The notes beneath the pieces were generated by a model that did not search any database, had not been told where the DNA came from, and saw only the letters and a program-made list of their open reading frames with translations. 6,307 nt of DNA from Pseudomonadota bacterium (lineage in GTDB: Bacteria; Desulfobacterota; Desulfobacteria; Desulfobacterales; Desulfobacteraceae): positions 1 to 6,307 of the forward strand of contig JAHJDU010000369.1 in the NCBI GenBank assembly GCA_018812385.1, given 5' to 3'. Position 1 is the first letter of the stretch. Each line of letters opens with the position of its first letter. The translations under genes were made by a program, and so were the position numbers. Shown here in pieces: positions 1 to 6,016 of the stretch.

Positions 1-291
1 AAAGACAATAAAAATATTCTGGTAATCCCGGGCATTTCTTCAAATCCTGCAACACCCAACATCATTGAATATATCCTGTCTTTAAATATCCGCTTTAAAA
101 CATCCAATGCCGTACCGCTTTTAAAAAAGATCAAAGCTTTGGGCGGCAAATATAACAGGCTCAAAGACTGGATTCTTGAAAGTGATAATATCCAATGGGA
201 TGATAAATATCTAAATCTTGTGGACGTTGAAACACTGTTTGGCGATACGGCAGAAAAAGCAGTTGAAAAAATAATAGATAAAATCAAATAA
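1..291 (+). CDS. C-terminal fragment of an unidentified protein
   Basis: Frame 1 is open from the left edge of the window to a TAA at 289-291, giving the last 96 residues of a protein whose start lies outside. The fragment begins with a beta-strand-like stretch (ILVIPGISSNPATP), continues with amphipathic helices rich in Lys and Ile, and ends in a charged helix (AEKAVEKIIDKIK). It has no membrane segment, no cysteine and no motif I can name. The hydrophobic strand followed by a Gly/Ser/Pro loop and helix suggests the last part of a soluble alpha/beta fold, but that is inference only. It ends 13 bases before the MFS permease start, so the two are likely in one transcript. I do not recognise the family and assign no function. 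Confidence 0.6.
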   Translation, partial: KDNKNILVIPGISSNPATPNIIEYILSLNIRFKTSNAVPLLKKIKALGGKYNRLKDWILESDNIQWDDKYLNLVDVETLFGDTAEKAVEKIIDKIK

Positions 292-304
292 AAAAAGTCG
301 ATGT

Positions 305-1447
305 ATGCCTGGATATAAAAAAAAACAGATGTATTCCTATCTCATCGTTCTGAGCATCTGTTCTACTGCAGGGCTCCAGTGCTGGGCAACCCTTTTTGAC
401 AATTTCAGTGTTAACATTGTCGGACTTGATGGCCATCATATAGGTGCGCTTCAGTCTATCCGTGAAATTCCGGGGTTTCTGGCATTACTTGTCACCTATG
501 TGATTTTAATCATTAAAGAACACAAGCTGTCTGCCCTGTCCATTATAATCCTGGGAGCAGGTCTTTTTGCAACCGGACTTTTACCAAGCTTTTCCGGCCT
601 TATTTTCACAACCATGGTCATGAGTTTCGGGTTCCACTATTATGAAACAACAAATAAATCTCTGACACTCCAGTATTTTGACAAACTGACCTCCCCACTT
701 GTTTTCAGCGCACAAAGAAGCTATGCAGCCGCTGCCAGCATTGTGGTCGGCATCATTATATTTTTTATTGCCCCGTTATTAAGCTATAAAACCATGTATA
801 TTCTTTTTGGCAGTGTAATAGTTGCCTGCGGTGTATGGGCCTTCACAAAAAATCCTGCTGACAAGGACATCACTATCCAGAAAAAAGAATTGATATTGAA
901 AAAAGAATACTGGCTCTTTTATTTTCTAACCTTCATGGCAGGTGCACGGCGGCAAATTTTCATGGCCTTTGCCGTGTTTCTGCTGGTAAAAAAATTCGGC
1001 TTTTCCGTTCAGGATATCACCCTGCTCTTTCTTTTGAACAATGGGATCAATTTTTTCATCAATCCTTTAATCGGAAAATTTATTGTAAAATATGGAGAAC
1101 GCAAACTTCTTTCCATAGAATACTTTTCCCTTATCCTGGTTTTTATCGCCTATGCTTTTGTTGATTCAAAATTTTTGGCCGGTATCTTATATATCCTTGA
1201 TCACATCTTTTTTAATTTTTCCATCGGCATTAGTACCTATTTCCAAAAAATTGCCGACCCCCGGGATATTGCAGCAAGTTCAGCCGTAGGATTTACCATC
1301 AACCATATTGCAGCAGTGGTTCTGCCGGTAATCGGCGGCCTTTTATGGATGATCGACTATAAAATCCCTTTCCTGGCCGGGGCTTTTTTCAGTTTTATCT
1401 CCCTTTGCTTTGTACAGTTTATCCGGACCGAGCCGAGCGCTTTATAA
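305..1447 (+). CDS. MFS-type membrane transporter, substrate unknown
   Basis: A 380-residue, very hydrophobic protein with about twelve predicted membrane segments (roughly residues 11-32, 45-70, 75-93, 95-112, 136-158, 163-181, 202-227, 236-256, 268-286, 288-311, 326-347 and 352-373). A charged central loop near 182-202 separates two six-helix halves, which is the layout of the major facilitator superfamily. The loop after helix 8 carries a motif-A-like sequence (GKFIVKYGERK, residues 257-267). The equivalent loop of the first half (after residue 70, KEHK) is very short and lacks the motif. The length is at the short end for the superfamily, but both ends look complete. The ATG at 305 follows the upstream stop by 13 bases and has no clear Shine-Dalgarno, so translational coupling is plausible; an ATG at 329 is an alternative start. 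The substrate cannot be read from the sequence. It is probably not part of the aap operon, because a 325-bp gap with its own promoter follows. Confidence 0.8.
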   Translation: MPGYKKKQMYSYLIVLSICSTAGLQCWATLFDNFSVNIVGLDGHHIGALQSIREIPGFLALLVTYVILIIKEHKLSALSIIILGAGLFATGLLPSFSGLIFTTMVMSFGFHYYETTNKSLTLQYFDKLTSPLVFSAQRSYAAAASIVVGIIIFFIAPLLSYKTMYILFGSVIVACGVWAFTKNPADKDITIQKKELILKKEYWLFYFLTFMAGARRQIFMAFAVFLLVKKFGFSVQDITLLFLLNNGINFFINPLIGKFIVKYGERKLLSIEYFSLILVFIAYAFVDSKFLAGILYILDHIFFNFSIGISTYFQKIADPRDIAASSAVGFTINHIAAVVLPVIGGLLWMIDYKIPFLAGAFFSFISLCFVQFIRTEPSAL

Positions 1448-1588
1448 AAATTGTGAAATTCTTTTCAAGATTAAATCGTTAAAAAAAATGAATGGGCCTG
1501 AAACTTCTAAAATAATCTGTGTCTCAACATAGCTGAATGACAGCTTGATTAATTTAACAAAAAGCATCTTCCTAATCCTATGTCCAGA

Positions 1589-1621
1589 TTATTATTTTGG
1601 AACTGTTATTATTTTGGAACT
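1589..1621. repeat. Tandem 16-nt direct repeat upstream of the aapJ promoter
   Basis: The sequence TTATTATTTTGGAACT occurs exactly at 1589-1604 and again at 1606-1621, separated by one base, for a period of 17 bp. The last base of the second copy is the first base of the -35 hexamer. The repeat is seen directly; a role as a pair of regulator-binding sites is inferred from position alone. Confidence 0.85.
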
Positions 1622-1649
1622 TGACAAAAAGGTAAATTCTGTCTTAAAT
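1621..1649 (+). promoter_or_regulatory. Sigma70-like promoter of the aap operon
   Basis: A perfect -35 hexamer TTGACA (1621-1626) is followed after exactly 17 bases by TTAAAT (1644-1649), which matches four of six positions of the consensus -10. The start of transcription would be near 1656, giving a leader of about 117 nt before the aapJ start. It lies in the non-coding gap in front of the operon and on the right strand. It is a prediction from hexamer match and spacing; the surrounding DNA is AT-rich, so chance -10 matches are common, but a full TTGACA at the right spacing is less so. Confidence 0.6.
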
Positions 1650-1757
1650 AAACACCTCATGAGTATTATGAATTTAATAAATACAAAAACATGTTTCAAT
1701 AAAACCTTATATGGCAACATGTATTTTGAATTTACAGGTTTGCTTACTAACTTAAAA

Positions 1758-1765
1758 AAGGAGGG
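1758..1765 (+). promoter_or_regulatory. Shine-Dalgarno that fixes the aapJ start
   Basis: AAGGAGGG at 1758-1765 is a near-perfect anti-16S match and sits seven bases before the TTG at 1773. It decides the start codon: upstream in-frame starts (TTG 1545, ATG 1659) have no comparable site and would bury the signal peptide behind a non-homologous extension. Confidence 0.9.
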
Positions 1766-1772
1766 AAACAGT

Positions 1773-2786
1773 TTGAAAAAATTAATGGTTATTATCGCTT
1801 TATCTATTATCATGATGGCTTCTACAGTCTGGGCCAGTACACTTGAAGATGTTCAGAAAAAAGGAGTTTTGACTTGCGGTATCAGTGAAGGTGTCCCAGG
1901 ATTTTCAATTCCCGATTCCTCAGGAAATTGGGTAGGCTTTGATGTTGATATGGCAAGAGCTGTGGCAGCTGCTGTCCTGTCAGATCCACAAAAAATAAAA
2001 TTTGTTCCTTTGGCCTCCAAACAAAAAGTTATTGCCGTATCCTCCGGCCAGGTAGACCTGACTTCCAGAACAACCACCTGGACCATGAAAAGGGATGCAA
2101 AACAAGGGGTTGATTTCACTGCAATCGTTTTTTATGATGGTCAGGGATTTATGGTTCCCAAATCTTTAGGTGTGGACTCAGCAAAAAAAATTGATGGCGC
2201 CACGGTATGTGTAACAGCCGGAACCACATCTGAACTCAATCTTGCTGATTTTGCAAGGGCCAATAAACTTAAAATCGAAGCACTTGTCTTTGATGGCAAA
2301 AAAGAAGCACTCAATGCCTATGCCACAGGCCGGTGTGACGCTTTTACCACAGACATAAGCCAGCTGTCTTCTCTGAGAACCACCCTTGCCAAACCCGAAG
2401 ACCACTATATCCTGCCGGAAGTCATTTCAAAGGAGCCCCTGTCTCCTCTGGTCCGGCATGGAGACAACCAGTGGAAAGATATAATCACCTGGGTCATCAA
2501 TGGACTCATTGAGGCTGAAGAGAATGGCATTACCGCTGCTAATGTTCTGGAAATGAAAGAAAAATCCGAAAATCCCGTTATTCAGCGTATGCTTGGCAAA
2601 TCAGGTGATACAGGCAGCTTTCTCGATCTTGATGCAGACTGGCTGGTTCGGGCTATTCAGGCTGTAGGCAACTATGGTGAAATTTATGATCGTCATTTCG
2701 GACCATCAACAAAGTTGAACATTCCCAGGGGTATCAACAACTTATGGACCAAGGGTGGACTTCATTACGCACTGCCCATCAGATAA
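1773..2786 (+). CDS. aapJ: General L-amino acid ABC transporter, periplasmic substrate-binding protein AapJ
   Basis: Periplasmic receptor that binds L-amino acids and delivers them to the AapQM permease. From the TTG at 1773 the protein is 337 residues, the usual AapJ length. Residues 1-21 form a Sec signal peptide (MKK, hydrophobic core, STVWA) with likely cleavage before Ser22. There is no lipobox cysteine, so the mature protein should be soluble in the periplasm. The mature N-terminus has the family pattern of a KKGVLTCGIS strand followed by PGF and a GNWVGFDVDMARAVAAAV segment (residues 51-68). Further family hallmarks are SRTTTWTMKRD (98-108), FYDGQGFMV (120-128), the GTTSELNLADF segment (150-160), GRCDAFTTD (186-194), LPEVISKEPLSP (214-225) and the C-terminal VGNYGEIYDR and GGLHYALPIR. 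Arg107, the Thr cluster at 151-152 and Asp194 are likely ligand-site residues by family analogy. Cys146 and Cys188 could form a disulfide. First gene of the operon, with its own promoter and an excellent ribosome site. Confidence 0.95.
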   Translation: MKKLMVIIALSIIMMASTVWASTLEDVQKKGVLTCGISEGVPGFSIPDSSGNWVGFDVDMARAVAAAVLSDPQKIKFVPLASKQKVIAVSSGQVDLTSRTTTWTMKRDAKQGVDFTAIVFYDGQGFMVPKSLGVDSAKKIDGATVCVTAGTTSELNLADFARANKLKIEALVFDGKKEALNAYATGRCDAFTTDISQLSSLRTTLAKPEDHYILPEVISKEPLSPLVRHGDNQWKDIITWVINGLIEAEENGITAANVLEMKEKSENPVIQRMLGKSGDTGSFLDLDADWLVRAIQAVGNYGEIYDRHFGPSTKLNIPRGINNLWTKGGLHYALPIR

Positions 2787-2791
2787 TCTTT

Positions 2792-2823
2792 CCCCTATTA
2801 GAGGGGGGTGCTATGCCCCCCTC
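2792..2823 (+). promoter_or_regulatory. Intercistronic G/C stem-loop with alternative pairing
   Basis: GAGGGGGG (2801-2808) pairs perfectly with CCCCCCTC (2816-2823), an 8-bp stem that a U.G pair can extend (2809/2815) around a five-base loop. No T-run follows (the next bases are AAAATTTACG), so it is a poor intrinsic terminator. Its position between the binding-protein gene and the permease genes suggests an mRNA-stabilising or partial-termination element that raises AapJ relative to AapQMP; this is inference. CCCCT at 2792-2796 can alternatively pair with AGGGG at 2802-2806, which excludes the larger stem. Confidence 0.7.
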
Positions 2824-2898
2824 AAAATTTACGAACAAAAAACCATCTGAAACAGGAATCTTTGTCTCAGATATAATTTTCTTAGCAAGGCAGAGCTT

Positions 2899-4059
2899 TT
2901 GAAACAACCGGCATTTTCGCTCTCAAAACCCTTCATTACCACTCTGGTGCTCCAGGCAGCTGTTATAGGCATAATTTTTTATGCTGCACACGGACTTTTG
3001 GTCAATACCCAGGAAAACCTTGAAGCCCGCAACATTGCTTCCGGGTTTGGTTTTTTATCTTTAGAATCCGGGATGCCCATCAGTAATTCCCTGTTGCCAT
3101 ATTCGCCTGTAGATTCCTATGGCTATGCTTTTTTTATGGGGATTCTCAATACCCTTTATGTTGCTTTCTGGGGTATTATACTGGCCACAATATTAGGGGT
3201 CTTCATTGGTGTTGCCAGGGTTTCCGGTAACTGGCTTATTTCAAAACTTTCAGAGATATATGTTGAAATATTAAGAAATGTTCCCTTGCTTCTTCTCCTG
3301 TTTTTCACCTATTCCATTGTTCTTGCAGCACTGCCGATTCCCCAAAAAAGCCTGGCGCCTTTTCAAGGCTTTTTTTTAAACAATAGAGGAATTTATCTTC
3401 CCAGGCCCATACCTGAGTCAGGCTTTTGGATTGTTTGCCTGGCTGCTCTGGCGGGCACAATTGCGGCATTTTTAATTCATTGGTATGCGAATCGGCTTCA
3501 CCGGGATACGGGACGGATTCTCCCTTCATTTACTCTGGGTGTGATTGCTATGATGACAATTCCCGCCATTGCATGGTGGCTGACCAGTGGCCCTTTGTCA
3601 TGGGAATTTGCCGTGTTAAAAGGATTTAATTTTCAAGGGGGCCTGGTCATACGCCCTGAATTTTCAGCCCTTATGACAGGACTTATATTATACACGGCTG
3701 CTTTTATCGGAGAAAATGTAAGAAGCGGCATTCAGTCCGTGGATATTGGCCAGATTAATTCATCCAAGGCCCTTGGATTGACTGCAGGCCTCACCATGAA
3801 AAAGGTTGTTCTGCCCCAGGCGCTCAGGGTGATTATTCCTGCCACTACCAATGATTATACAAGTCTGGTTAAAAACAGCTCCCTTGCCGTTGCCATTGGC
3901 TATCCAGACATGGTCTCCATCGGCGGTACTATTATTGGGCAGAATGACCAGGCAATAGAAGTGATTGCCATGTGGATGGGGGTTTATATGACCATCAATC
4001 TATTGGTTTCAATGATCATGAACTGGCTGAACGCAAAAGTTCAGCTAATTGGAAGATAA
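2899..4059 (+). CDS. aapQ: General L-amino acid ABC transporter, permease AapQ
   Basis: Inner-membrane permease that pairs with AapM to form the import channel. It has 386 residues, close to the family norm. The TTG start at 2899 is supported by AAGG at 2887-2890 eight bases upstream and by an N-terminus typical of AapQ: a membrane segment (about 12-32), then VNTQENLEARNIASGFGFL (35-53) and SPVDSYGYAFFMGILNTLYV (from 69). Further membrane segments lie near 78-105, 123-147, 175-195, 210-229, 255-275, 325-345 and 355-378. The long insert between the third and later helices is characteristic of AapQ rather than of short GlnP-type permeases. The cytoplasmic coupling loop that docks on the ATPase is at about 284-308 (GQINSSKALGL, ending VVLPQA). 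The canonical Glu-Ala-Ala of this loop is replaced by Asn287-Ser288-Ser289, while the following Gly293 and LPQA are kept. The conserved tail KNSSLAVAIGYPDMVS is intact. It lies 112 bases after aapJ and three bases before aapM. Confidence 0.94.
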   Translation: MKQPAFSLSKPFITTLVLQAAVIGIIFYAAHGLLVNTQENLEARNIASGFGFLSLESGMPISNSLLPYSPVDSYGYAFFMGILNTLYVAFWGIILATILGVFIGVARVSGNWLISKLSEIYVEILRNVPLLLLLFFTYSIVLAALPIPQKSLAPFQGFFLNNRGIYLPRPIPESGFWIVCLAALAGTIAAFLIHWYANRLHRDTGRILPSFTLGVIAMMTIPAIAWWLTSGPLSWEFAVLKGFNFQGGLVIRPEFSALMTGLILYTAAFIGENVRSGIQSVDIGQINSSKALGLTAGLTMKKVVLPQALRVIIPATTNDYTSLVKNSSLAVAIGYPDMVSIGGTIIGQNDQAIEVIAMWMGVYMTINLLVSMIMNWLNAKVQLIGR

Positions 4060-4062
4060 GCC

Positions 4063-5172
4063 ATGACAATGCTGACTGATGCCTATAAAGAATTGCATGT
4101 CTTCAAACCCATGCCTGATCTTCCGGCACCACTTGTATATGTCGGTATAATCGGCTGGCTCAAAGAGAATCTTTTCAGCAGTAAAATCAATTCTTTGCTA
4201 ACTGTTGCCGCACTTATCTTTTTATGGAAAACCATTCCCCCGCTGATCTCCTGGACAATTATCGATGCCACCTGGACCTTTTCTTCTAATCCATGCCCAA
4301 CAGAGAAAACAGGTGCCTGCTGGACTTTTATTTTTGTAAAATTCAGAGTGCTGATGCTAGGACTTTACCCTGAACAATTTTTGTGGCGCCCGATTCTGGC
4401 CTTTGCAATTTTTGTTCTTGTCTGTGCTTTAACAATCTTTAGAATGCTTCAAACCAGACTTTTAATTACATTCTGGTTTTTTTTACCCCTGCCATTATTT
4501 TTTCTGATCAATGGCGGAATGGGGCTTGAAACTGTAGAACAATCTCTGTGGGGTGGGCTTATGTTGAGCACAGGGCTTGCTGCCATTGGTATTATCATGT
4601 CCATACCTATAGGTATACTATTGGCCCTTGGCCGACGATCAAAACTGGTCGTTGTAAAATCTCTTTGCGTTGGTATGATTGAATCCATACGAGGTGTTCC
4701 TTTGATCACCATTTTGTTCATGGCTTCTGTCATGCTCCCTATTTTTCTGCCCCAGGGCATGAACATCAACAACCTTTTACGGGTGCAGATCGGTATTATA
4801 TTGTTTTCATCCGCCTATATTGCAGAAGTGGTAAGAGGAGGGCTGCAGGCCATCTCTCAAGGGCAAATCGAAGCGGCCAGTTCTCTGGGTCTTAAAAGCT
4901 GGGTGATCACCTACTTAGTTGTGCTGCCCCAGGCCCTGCGCCATGTTATCCCATCCCTTATCGGTCGCTGTGTGGCCCTCTTCAAAGACACATCCCTTGT
5001 GATCATTGTCGGCCTGCTTGATTTTTTAGGGATGATCAAAGCATCTGCACAAGACCCTGAGTGGCTTGGATATGATGCAGAAGCCTATGTTTTTTGTGCG
5101 CTGATATACTGGATTATCTGTTTTTCAATGAGCCAGTACGGCAAATCCATTGAACGTCACAATCAATGGTAA
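4063..5172 (+). CDS. aapM: General L-amino acid ABC transporter, permease AapM
   Basis: Second permease of the importer, 369 residues. The ATG at 4063 follows the aapQ stop by three bases, with GGAAG (4051-4055) seven bases upstream inside the end of aapQ; a second ATG at 4069 is possible. The AapM pattern is clear: a cytoplasmic N-terminus with a GWLKENLF helix (31-38), a first membrane segment near 43-62, and a periplasmic loop with Cys78 and Cys86 in a GACWTF context and YPEQFLWRP (102-110). Helices follow near 110-126, 132-149, 161-189, 210-230, 240-257 and 310-325, and a last one near 341-357. The cytoplasmic coupling loop is canonical, with Glu270-Ala-Ala, Gly276 and LPQA (288-291). The conserved KDTSLVIIVGLLDFLGM tail (308-324) is present. 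The two loop cysteines may form a disulfide, as the position is shared in the family. It is tightly coupled to aapQ and followed after 17 bases by aapP. Confidence 0.95.
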   Translation: MTMLTDAYKELHVFKPMPDLPAPLVYVGIIGWLKENLFSSKINSLLTVAALIFLWKTIPPLISWTIIDATWTFSSNPCPTEKTGACWTFIFVKFRVLMLGLYPEQFLWRPILAFAIFVLVCALTIFRMLQTRLLITFWFFLPLPLFFLINGGMGLETVEQSLWGGLMLSTGLAAIGIIMSIPIGILLALGRRSKLVVVKSLCVGMIESIRGVPLITILFMASVMLPIFLPQGMNINNLLRVQIGIILFSSAYIAEVVRGGLQAISQGQIEAASSLGLKSWVITYLVVLPQALRHVIPSLIGRCVALFKDTSLVIIVGLLDFLGMIKASAQDPEWLGYDAEAYVFCALIYWIICFSMSQYGKSIERHNQW

Positions 5173-5189
5173 TTGACGGGAGTTATTAA

Positions 5190-5927
5190 ATGAATAACAA
5201 CTCAATTATTGAAATTACAAATCTAAACAAATGGTTTGGAAATTTCCATGTCCTCAAGAACATAAACATGACCGTACATAAGGGTGAAATTATTGTCATA
5301 TGTGGCCCCTCAGGATCAGGAAAATCAACGCTCATCCGTTGCATAAACAGAATTGAAGAACACCAAAAAGGAAAAATCATTGTTGCTGGAAATGAGCTTA
5401 CCGGCAAAATGAAAAATATTGCAAGTGTCCGCAAAGAAGTGGGAATGGTGTTTCAGAGTTTCGATCTTTTCCCTCATCTGACGATTCTTGAAAACCTTAC
5501 ACTGGCACCCTTCTGGATTCTCAAAATGTCCAGGAAAAAAGCAGAGGAAATTGCCATGACACTTCTGGAAAGGGTACAAATTCATGATCAGGCTTTTAAA
5601 ATGCCAGGCCAGCTTTCCGGTGGCCAGCAACAGCGGGCGGCAATTGCAAGGGCGCTTTGCATGAATCCCAAAATCATGCTGTTTGATGAACCTACTTCCG
5701 CACTGGACCCGGAAATGGTAAAAGAGGTTCTTGATGTCATCAAGCAACTTGCCCATGATGGAATGACCATGATCTGTGTAACCCATGAAATGGGATTTGC
5801 AAGACAGGTTGCTAATAGAATGGTATTCATGGATCAAGGCGAAATTGTGGAAGAAAATCATCCTGAAGAATTTTTTACCAACCCGAAATGGGATAGAACT
5901 CAAAAGTTCTTAAGTCAGATTCTTTAA
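5190..5927 (+). CDS. aapP: General L-amino acid ABC transporter, ATP-binding protein AapP
   Basis: Cytoplasmic ATPase that dimerises under AapQM and powers uptake. It has 245 residues, the usual size for the polar amino acid ABC ATPases. All nucleotide-binding motifs are intact: Walker A GPSGSGKST (39-47), Q-loop Gln89 in VFQSFDLFPHLT, signature LSGGQQQRA (142-150), Walker B IMLFDEP (162-168) with catalytic Glu167, D-loop SALD (170-173) and switch His199 in VTHEMGFA. The last two motifs and the FDLFPHLT segment are typical of GlnQ/HisP/AapP enzymes. The C-terminal end (HPEEFFTNPKWDRTQKFLSQIL) matches the family, so the gene is complete. Start ATG 5190 has GGGAG (5178-5182) seven bases upstream. 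It is the last gene of the operon; GlnQ-type ATPases are very similar, so the AapP name rests on the operon context. Confidence 0.95.
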   Translation: MNNNSIIEITNLNKWFGNFHVLKNINMTVHKGEIIVICGPSGSGKSTLIRCINRIEEHQKGKIIVAGNELTGKMKNIASVRKEVGMVFQSFDLFPHLTILENLTLAPFWILKMSRKKAEEIAMTLLERVQIHDQAFKMPGQLSGGQQQRAAIARALCMNPKIMLFDEPTSALDPEMVKEVLDVIKQLAHDGMTMICVTHEMGFARQVANRMVFMDQGEIVEENHPEEFFTNPKWDRTQKFLSQIL

Positions 5928-6016
5928 ATGGGATGGAACCTTTCTGGGTGACCTCGTGAAAAACCTTGTCAGAAACCTGTTCAAGTCTTGCCAGCGCTTT
6001 TGTTCAGATATGCTTT

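Noticed and set aside
1531..1545. Small hairpin AGCTG-AATGA-CAGCT as a terminator for the MFS gene
   Set aside because: The stem is only five base pairs and no clean T-run follows, so it is too weak to call.
1712..1730. Possible sigma54 promoter (TGGCA followed by TTG)
   Set aside because: The spacing between the GG and the downstream element is wrong by about three bases and the GC of the -12 element is absent.
4449..4772. Minus-strand open frame of 107 codons opposite aapM
   Set aside because: Antisense to a clear permease gene with no independent evidence of coding.
5325..5903. Long minus-strand open frame of 192 codons opposite aapP
   Set aside because: It lies wholly opposite a fully conserved ATPase gene, has no ribosome site and shows no protein family features; it is a by-product of aapP codon structure.
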